DNA of 64,000 nt from assembly GCF_019977735.1 (NCBI RefSeq), contig NZ_AP025018.1:5832580-5896579 (forward strand). Direction: 5' to 3'. Numbering within the stretch: the stretch's first letter is position 1; every line of letters starts with the position of its first letter. A program made the translations under genes and the position numbers. Below the pieces are notes generated by a model. The model had not been told where the DNA came from. It worked only from the letters and a program-made list of their open reading frames with translations, and searched no databases. Shown here one piece after another: positions 58,433 to 64,000 of the stretch. The stretch comes from Calothrix sp. PCC 7716. GTDB lineage: Bacteria > Cyanobacteriota > Cyanobacteriia > Cyanobacteriales > Nostocaceae.

Positions 58433-60244
58433 ATGGCTAGAAACGAAAATTCAGCCGCCCTCAAAATCATTCCTTTGGGCGGTTTGCATGAAATTGGTAA
58501 AAATACCTGTGTTTTTGAGTACGACGATGAAATAATTCTTCTCGATGCAGGTTTGGCTTTTCCGACTGATGGGATGCATGGTGTAAATATTGTCCTTCCT
58601 GACATGACTTACGTCCGTGAAAATCGCCATAAAATTAAGGGGATGATTGTTACACACGGACATGAAGACCATATTGGTGGCATTGCATTCCACCTTAAAC
58701 AGTTTGAAATTCCTGTAATGTATGGGCCACGTTTAGCGTTGGCAATGCTTGAAGGCAAATTAGAAGAGGCAGGAGTACGTGACCGTACTGAATTACGTTC
58801 AGTTATGCCACGTGATGTTGTGCGAATTGGTAAGAACTTTTTAGTGGAATATATTCGCAACACTCATTCCATTGCTGATAGTTTTACAGTTGCCATTCAT
58901 ACCCCAATTGGTGTAGTTATACACACAGGTGACTTTAAGTTTGACCATACACCCGTTGACGGTGAGCGCTTTGATATACAGCGATTAGCCGAGCATGGTG
59001 AAAAAGGTGTACTTTGCCTTCTCAGTGATTCTACTAACTCAGAAGTACCAGGATTTACACCATCCGAACGTTCAGTATATCCAAATCTCGACAGAGTTTT
59101 CAGTCAAACAGAAGGCAGGTTGTTTATAACCACTTTTGCTTCGAGTGTTCACCGCATCAATATGATTTTGGAATTAGCGCAGAAGCACAGTCGTGTCGTT
59201 AGCGTTGTTGGACGTTCGATGCTCAACTTGATTGCTCACGCGCGCAACCTTGGTTATATCAAGTGTCCAGATAATTTGTTGCAACCGCTGAATACCATTC
59301 GTAATTTACCGGACGAAAGAGTATTAATTTTAACAACAGGCTCTCAGGGTGAGCCAATGTCCGCGATGACGCGCATTGCGAACAAAGAACACCCTCATAT
59401 CAAGATTCGTGAAGGTGATACGGTAGTATTCTCAGCTAATCCAATTCCTGGTAATACTATAGCTGTAGTAAATACCATCGATAAATTGATGATGCAAGGC
59501 GCCAACGTAGTTTACGGACGTGACAAAGGAATTCACGTATCTGGACACGGTTGCCAAGAAGACCAAAAATTAATGTTGGCACTAACTCGACCCAAGTTTT
59601 TTGTACCAGTACACGGTGAACACCGGATGTTGATAAAGCATTCGCAAACAGCGCAAAGCATGGGTGTTCCAAAAGAGAACATGGTGCTTATTGATAACGG
59701 AGATGTTATCGAACTGACGCAAGAATCAATTCGTGTAGGTGGTAAAGTGCCTGCGGGTCTAGAGTTGGTTGACACTTCAGGTTCAGGCATGGTTAGTGCT
59801 AGAGTCTTGCAAGAACGTCAAAAAATGGCGGAAGAAGGTTTAGTAACAATTGCTGCCGCAATAGATTGGAGTGGTAAATTACTAGCAAGACCCGAAATCC
59901 ATATGCGTGGAGTAGTAACAAGTATTGAAAAGCCTTTGTTACTAAATTGGGTACAGCAGCGAATAGAAGAAATTCTCAGTGTACGTTGGGGCGAATTTGC
60001 TCAAACTTACGAAGGTAAAACCGATGTAGACTGGGGTGGTTTACAAGGGTTAATTGAACGTGATTTAGCACGTTCGTTACGTAAAGAATTGCATTGTCAA
60101 CCAACTGTGACATTATTGATGCAAATTCCTGATGAACCAACTGTCAATGTTACTGTGGCAACCGCAACGGCAACGACAACAACAACAGTTGCAACTGATG
60201 GTAGAAGGCGCCGCACCAGAACAGCTGCACAAGTTGCTTCTTGA
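58433..60244 (+). CDS. rnj: Ribonuclease J
   Basis: RNase J is a 5'-exonuclease and endonuclease that matures and degrades RNA; cyanobacteria use it alongside RNase E. The 603-residue protein has the metallo-beta-lactamase motif THGHEDHIGG (about 73-82), the beta-CASP region and the C-terminal RMMIKHSQ/GHGCQEDQ-type motifs (SGHGCQEDQKLMLAL, VPVHGEHRM). An AAGGAG sequence precedes the ATG. The C-terminus ends in a Thr/Ala-rich disordered tail with RRRRTRT. Confidence 0.95.
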   Translation: MARNENSAALKIIPLGGLHEIGKNTCVFEYDDEIILLDAGLAFPTDGMHGVNIVLPDMTYVRENRHKIKGMIVTHGHEDHIGGIAFHLKQFEIPVMYGPRLALAMLEGKLEEAGVRDRTELRSVMPRDVVRIGKNFLVEYIRNTHSIADSFTVAIHTPIGVVIHTGDFKFDHTPVDGERFDIQRLAEHGEKGVLCLLSDSTNSEVPGFTPSERSVYPNLDRVFSQTEGRLFITTFASSVHRINMILELAQKHSRVVSVVGRSMLNLIAHARNLGYIKCPDNLLQPLNTIRNLPDERVLILTTGSQGEPMSAMTRIANKEHPHIKIREGDTVVFSANPIPGNTIAVVNTIDKLMMQGANVVYGRDKGIHVSGHGCQEDQKLMLALTRPKFFVPVHGEHRMLIKHSQTAQSMGVPKENMVLIDNGDVIELTQESIRVGGKVPAGLELVDTSGSGMVSARVLQERQKMAEEGLVTIAAAIDWSGKLLARPEIHMRGVVTSIEKPLLLNWVQQRIEEILSVRWGEFAQTYEGKTDVDWGGLQGLIERDLARSLRKELHCQPTVTLLMQIPDEPTVNVTVATATATTTTTVATDGRRRRTRTAAQVAS

Positions 60245-60259
60245 AGTGGTGAGTAGAAA

Positions 60260-60300
60260 GTGCTGAGTGCTGAGAGTAGGGTGGGCAATGCCCACCTTAC
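60260..60300. repeat. STRR units plus GGTGGGC-AAT-GCCCACC palindrome
   Basis: AGTGCTGAGTGCTGAG heptamers (60258-60275) are followed by a 7-bp palindrome GGTGGGC/GCCCACC (60280-60296). It lies between the convergent RNase J and transporter genes and may act as a bidirectional terminator. The same words occur in the arms of the MITE-like element at 12637. Confidence 0.65.
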
Positions 60301-60303
60301 CTG

Positions 60304-61551
60304 TTACCTTACCCACCAATAAACAAAACCTAAAGTCAACACTGTTAGCGGCGCCCCAAATCGCAAGTGTTCCCAAAAAGTTAATCTATATCCTAAACTT
60401 GCGGCAGCTTCGACAGTAATAAGGTTAGCTACGGCGCCAAATAATGTTAAATTTCCTGCCAAAGTCGAAGAGAAGGCAAGTAATAACCACGACTGAGTAT
60501 CATATGAGGGGATCAACGGTTCTAGAAGTAAGACCGCAGGCACATTTGATATTAAATTCGATAAAACAGATGTAACACTAATTAAACCAATTGATGTATT
60601 AATTATGCCTGTAAAAGGTTGAATTAGGTTTAATTTTTGTGTAACTTTACTGAGAATAAATAATCCAGAAAACATTAATATTAAGTTCCAATCTAACTTG
60701 GTAAGAATCCGTTCGGGTTTGAGGCGCCGTGTTATCAACAGTAAGCTAGCGGCAATTAATGCTGTTTGTGCAAGTGGTAAACCGATGGCAAAGCCAATTA
60801 ACAGTCCTGCGACAATAAAAAGGGTTTTATTGAATAAAGGTTTATATACACGCTGGTTATCTAGAGAGAAATTCTCACAAGGAACAGTTGAGCGTACTTC
60901 TGGATAGAAGACGTACAACAAAATAATTTGAATTGCCATGCCTGCTACAGCAATTGGTAGTCCATTAGCGAGAAAATCAAGATAGGCGATACCTGAAAAA
61001 GAACCAATTAATATATTTTGGGGGTTGCCGCTGAGAGTCGCGACAGACCCAATATTTGTCGCTGCTGCTAAAGCTAATAAATAGGGTATGGGATTCAGCT
61101 TTAAAGCAGTCGTCAGAGTTAAAGTAAATGGGGTAAAAATCAAAGCCAGTGTGTCATTGAGAAAAAAGGCAGAGAGAACACCAGTCCCCACAGTCAAAGC
61201 TATCAATAGTCCCAACGGACTTCGCGTCAGACGCAGCAGCAAATATAAAGCGCGCGCAAAAAATCCCCCATAAGTTAAATTGGCATTAACCACCATCATG
61301 CTTAACAGAAATATGATGGTCTTAACGTCAATAGCTTGCCATGCTTCGTCCAAGTTGATGGCGCCGAGAGAAATGAGAAAACTAGAACCAACGAAGGCTA
61401 TCGTGGGACGGTTCATCCGTAAACCAGGTACGTATCCAACCGCTAAACCCAAATAAGTTAGCCCTAATACACCGTAAACAACAATTTGGTAGAAACTCAC
61501 AAGAATTTGTGTAATATTTTTTACGTTATTAACCCTGAAACTAGTATCCAA
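60304..61551 (-). CDS. SLC13/ArsB-type anion or Na+-linked transporter
   Basis: The 415-residue protein has about ten membrane helices in the two-fold repeat of the SLC13/ArsB superfamily, with SAFFLNDTLALIFTPF and NIGSVATLSGNPQNILIG in the first half and SNLISNVPAVLLLEP in the second. These asparagine/proline motifs form the ion and substrate sites. Substrates of the superfamily range from arsenite to sulfate and citrate; the substrate here is not determined. Confidence 0.86.
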   Translation of the reverse strand: MDTSFRVNNVKNITQILVSFYQIVVYGVLGLTYLGLAVGYVPGLRMNRPTIAFVGSSFLISLGAINLDEAWQAIDVKTIIFLLSMMVVNANLTYGGFFARALYLLLRLTRSPLGLLIALTVGTGVLSAFFLNDTLALIFTPFTLTLTTALKLNPIPYLLALAAATNIGSVATLSGNPQNILIGSFSGIAYLDFLANGLPIAVAGMAIQIILLYVFYPEVRSTVPCENFSLDNQRVYKPLFNKTLFIVAGLLIGFAIGLPLAQTALIAASLLLITRRLKPERILTKLDWNLILMFSGLFILSKVTQKLNLIQPFTGIINTSIGLISVTSVLSNLISNVPAVLLLEPLIPSYDTQSWLLLAFSSTLAGNLTLFGAVANLITVEAAASLGYRLTFWEHLRFGAPLTVLTLGFVYWWVR

Positions 61552-62071
61552 GCGAACTTTCTCAAATTAAAAGCCCCTATAGAATTTACCTAGGTAAATT
61601 AAATTTAAATATTGGGGAACTAATGTATGCTAGCCAGCTTCTGGTGTTAACGGGTGGTTTTTTAAATAAGTCACTCATGCCAGAATACAACATATAGAGT
61701 TTTATCTATGATGAAACTAAGAATATGTTAGAAATAAATTGAATAAAGTGAGGTTTATATCTGTCCAAAGGCAGATGTCTTTATTAAAATTTTAATTGTG
61801 TCAAGTTATCAACAAGATAGTAGCATCGCAGTACCGATTATATGGAATTTGCTGTTAACTGGACGTAGATAATAAGTGAACTCTGATTTAAGTCGCGATT
61901 GCAAAAAACACTTAAACTGTGCAGCACAACAAAAAACCGAAATTGTGTTGTTACCAGTACATCAGATTGCATCGAGGCGTAAAGCCAATTTCTTCCGGGA
62001 GAGATAATTAGCTTTTGATATTAAACGTTCGTTTACAGTTAAATAGCCTCAAATACACAGAGGAGCGAACC
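61552..62071. other. 520-base divergent spacer
   Basis: No gene is called. A 24-codon frame near 61624 (MYASQLLVL) is not supported. The leader of the following gene, with its promoter, fills the right side; AGAGGAGCG lies just before the start at 62072. Confidence 0.45.
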
Positions 62072-62449
62072 ATGAAGGTATTTGGTAATACCAAACAAAA
62101 GATTTTTTTAGCAAGCTGGGTATCTCTCAACCACACGCAAACTGAAGACAAAAATATTATTCATCAAAACCATCTTCCTAAAAAGCCAGGTTTTGATTGT
62201 TTAAAGCCATTGCGGAACTGGGTAGACAGCATTGAAGTTAGCGACAGCAAAATCGCGCATCGTCTTTGTAAATTTATTCCATCTCAATGTCCGTTTGAGC
62301 GCGATGTAAAGTTATTCGGCAAAACCTTATTCCACATTCCGCCAATGTGTAAGCTCAATCCTTTATATGACGAGGTTGTTGGCTTACGCTTTCGGGCACT
62401 GTGTTTCCTTGCTGATAAATGTGGCGAAGACGTTTCGCAATATTGTTAA
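62072..62449 (+). CDS. Stand-alone Mo-nitrogenase C-terminal-domain protein
   Basis: The 125-residue product is dominated by KPLRNWVDSIEVSDSKIAHR and LCKFIPSQCPFERDVKLF, then PPMCKLNPLYDEVVGLRFRAL and a final Cys-rich end. This matches the Mo-nitrogenase C-terminal (Mo-nitro_C) domain that is fused to NifH-like reductases or occurs alone in diazotrophic cyanobacteria. The start was set to 62072 (MKVFGN) because GAGGAG lies just upstream; a frame from 62015 is longer but poorly supported. A role in nitrogenase biology is inferred from the family only. Confidence 0.8.
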   Translation: MKVFGNTKQKIFLASWVSLNHTQTEDKNIIHQNHLPKKPGFDCLKPLRNWVDSIEVSDSKIAHRLCKFIPSQCPFERDVKLFGKTLFHIPPMCKLNPLYDEVVGLRFRALCFLADKCGEDVSQYC

Positions 62450-62455
62450 AAGTTG

Positions 62456-62600
62456 ACAGTGCTGAGTGCTGAGTGCTGAGTAAAGTTAAAAGTAGAGACG
62501 TGATTAATCACGTCTGTACGAGTTAGGAGTTAGGAGTTAGCAGTTAAATCTATTATTCAGCACTCAGCACTCATTACTCAGCACTCATTACTCAGCACTA
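62456..62600. repeat. Nested STRR arrays with a palindrome between
   Basis: Four GTGCTGA heptamers (62456-62482), a near-perfect palindrome GTAGAGACGTGATT/AATCACGTCTGTAC (62492-62519), three GTTAGGA units (62521-62543) and six alternating CAGCACT/CATTACT units (62557-62600) fill the spacer. The first and last arrays are reverse complements and could form a large hairpin between the converging genes. Confidence 0.8.
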
Positions 62601-62604
62601 ATTG

Positions 62605-64000
62605 TTATTTTTTCCACTGTTGAATGGCTCTTTGTGCTGCGCTGTAAGCGGGTGTTCCTTGTGGAACTAGAGTGGCTGTACTAACTGCCGCTTGTCTGTC
62701 ACCTTTTGCCGCGCGCTTTCTGGCTAGATTTAATATTTCCTTACTCCATTTATCGATAGATTTTTGTGCTGCGTCGAAACCTGGTTCACCCTTCGGTACT
62801 TTTTTAGCAACTTCTATCGCGCGGTTATAGCTTGATGCTTGTCCTGGTTTAACCAAACCTGTAGCTGCTTCAACAACTGTTTTATTACTTACATATTGTT
62901 TGGCCTGTTGGCGCCATTGTGTAACTGCTGAATCTGCTTTTGGGTATAACGCTTCATTTTCACCAATTAGTTGAGCAGCAGCAACAGCCGAAGAATACTG
63001 GCGTTTTTTAGCACGTTCTTGTGCTAAATCAAATATCATACTGTTCCAAACTTGAATATTAGCCTGCGCTTGAGAGTATTGCTGGTCGTCTGGTTTGATT
63101 TTACGTGCGGCAGCGATAGCTATCTTTAAATCATTTGCTTGTGTAGGGGTAAGCGATAATCTATCTAACTCAGCAAGTGCTTGTTTACGAATTTGTGGGT
63201 TTATTACTATTGGTGCTGCTACTTGAGGTTTTGGTGTGGTCTCAGGTGTTGCACTTGCGGTTGGTTGTATAGTTGGTTGTGTAGTTAGTTGTGTAACAGG
63301 CGCCGTTTGCTCAGATGTACGAGGTGGTCTAGCAACCGAATTTTCTTTTGCAGTTGTAACGAGTGATGTTTCATCTGGGGTGACATTAGATGATGTTGAA
63401 TTATTTTGCTCTACTCCAGATTGATTACGGAATAATAAAATTACTATCATCCCTAGCAGTAACGTCATGCTACCACCCCACAATAATACTTGTAGCCAAA
63501 ATGGAACACCTGCACTACTTTCGTGTTCTTGTTCTTGATTTTGCTCTGAAACTGGAATACTACTAACTGGTTGTTGAGTTTCAACCCTAGGTCTAGCTTT
63601 TGGAAGCGAAGGGGGTAAGCTTCGTTGACTAGCTTGTGGAATTGCTGACTGTACACCAGAATTTATATATCCTTGCCCATATTCACCAAAATTAGTTGTG
63701 GCAACTTGATTTTTGATGTTAGTCGCATTTTGAGCATTTTGAAGCTGCGAATAGTAATTGGATGGAGACTGTGCTGGATGTGAGTTGTTTTTGTTTGTAG
63801 CGCTTTCTAATAGGGGAGCTGATAGTGCCGAGGCGAAGATTTCTTCAGATACTACTATCGCTGGTGCGTCGTCGTTTTCTAATTCAAAGTTTCCCAAAAT
63901 AACCTGCTTGCTTGAAGTAATAACTGTGACAGGGTTTTGTGTCGGGCGCCAGAAATGCTGACAGAGTTCTGGTGTCCGAATGCTTAAATAGGCTTCTAAT
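62605..64000 (-). CDS. Repeat-containing single-pass membrane protein, N-terminus outside window
   Basis: An open frame runs from the right edge to a stop at 62605, and its upstream part (LEAYLSIRTPELCQHFWRP) reads as coding, so the start lies beyond 64000. After a low-complexity N-terminal region there is one membrane helix (WLQVLLWGGSMTLLLGMIVI) and then a long periplasmic domain. That domain ends in about four repeats of the pattern A...A..VP.G.P.Y.AAQ..I..W, for example VPKGEPGFDAAQKSIDKW and VPQGTPAYSAAQRAIQQW. Function unknown. Confidence 0.7.
   Translation of the reverse strand, partial: LEAYLSIRTPELCQHFWRPTQNPVTVITSSKQVILGNFELENDDAPAIVVSEEIFASALSAPLLESATNKNNSHPAQSPSNYYSQLQNAQNATNIKNQVATTNFGEYGQGYINSGVQSAIPQASQRSLPPSLPKARPRVETQQPVSSIPVSEQNQEQEHESSAGVPFWLQVLLWGGSMTLLLGMIVILLFRNQSGVEQNNSTSSNVTPDETSLVTTAKENSVARPPRTSEQTAPVTQLTTQPTIQPTASATPETTPKPQVAAPIVINPQIRKQALAELDRLSLTPTQANDLKIAIAAARKIKPDDQQYSQAQANIQVWNSMIFDLAQERAKKRQYSSAVAAAQLIGENEALYPKADSAVTQWRQQAKQYVSNKTVVEAATGLVKPGQASSYNRAIEVAKKVPKGEPGFDAAQKSIDKWSKEILNLARKRAAKGDRQAAVSTATLVPQGTPAYSAAQRAIQQWKK

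Noticed and set aside
62456-62600. Possible CRISPR array
   Set aside because: The repeats are 7-base units without spacers; they are STRR, not CRISPR. No cas gene is present.

Overview
The window is chromosomal DNA from a cyanobacterium, most likely a filamentous Nostocales-type organism. The signs are PsaX (photosystem I), NdhB, the GntR-type regulator PlmA, a stand-alone Mo-nitrogenase C-terminal-domain protein, an HstK-type giant kinase, a cyanobacterial S1 protein, an RRM RNA-binding protein, and heptanucleotide tandem repeats of the STRR kind. The 16S-tRNA-Ile-tRNA-Ala-23S-5S operon also reads as cyanobacterial. The DNA is AT-rich, and the palindrome GGCGCC is scattered through it far more often than chance, while the usual HIP1 octamer GCGATCGC was not seen. 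The genus cannot be fixed by eye; a Rivularia/Calothrix-like lineage is a guess.

Layout. 1-8.0 kb, minus strand: a partial unknown gene, a 7TM-HD phosphohydrolase, a short run of a 45-aa protein, aroQ and a degenerate ADP-ribosylglycohydrolase-like gene, then topA. 8.6-10.9 kb, plus strand: an RRM protein and ndhB with a clear terminator. 10.9-14.3 kb is AT-rich and accessory-looking: a heme-oxygenase-like (putative diiron) protein and an O-methyltransferase separated by a 284-bp MITE-like element. 14.4-24.4 kb is signalling: a 1,875-residue Ser/Thr kinase-AAA-GAF-histidine kinase, a response regulator and a hybrid histidine kinase, with lipA and psaX between them. 24.5-29.2 kb: larE, a DUF4864-capA pair, an Uma2 pseudogene, tRNA-Ser(CGA), and a truncated TnpB element whose right hairpin abuts the comEC stop codon. 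29.2-33.1 kb, minus strand: comEC, a DUF4079 gene and glyQ.

33.2-38.6 kb is one complete rRNA operon on the plus strand with a consensus promoter, two long processing stems and a strong terminator. 38.6-44.5 kb is a second accessory stretch: palindromic repeats, a membrane protein, a toxin-antitoxin pair with a frameshifted toxin, a truncated nuclease-like ORF, a J-domain membrane protein and two unknown genes. 44.6-50.3 kb: nadA, a metallophosphoesterase, tRNA-Ser(UGA), an S1 protein, a dienelactone hydrolase and plmA. 50.3-55.2 kb, minus strand: an alpha/beta hydrolase, then the protein quality-control set tig, clpP and clpX. 56.1-60.2 kb, plus strand: asd, dapA and RNase J (lysine/peptidoglycan precursor synthesis next to RNA decay). 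60.3-64 kb: an SLC13/ArsB-type transporter, the Mo-nitrogenase-C-domain protein, an STRR-rich spacer, and a repeat-containing membrane protein that runs off the right edge.

Most of the window is housekeeping. The less explained material is in the two AT-rich accessory stretches, the TnpB element, and several families of small palindromic repeats, which often sit between converging genes.
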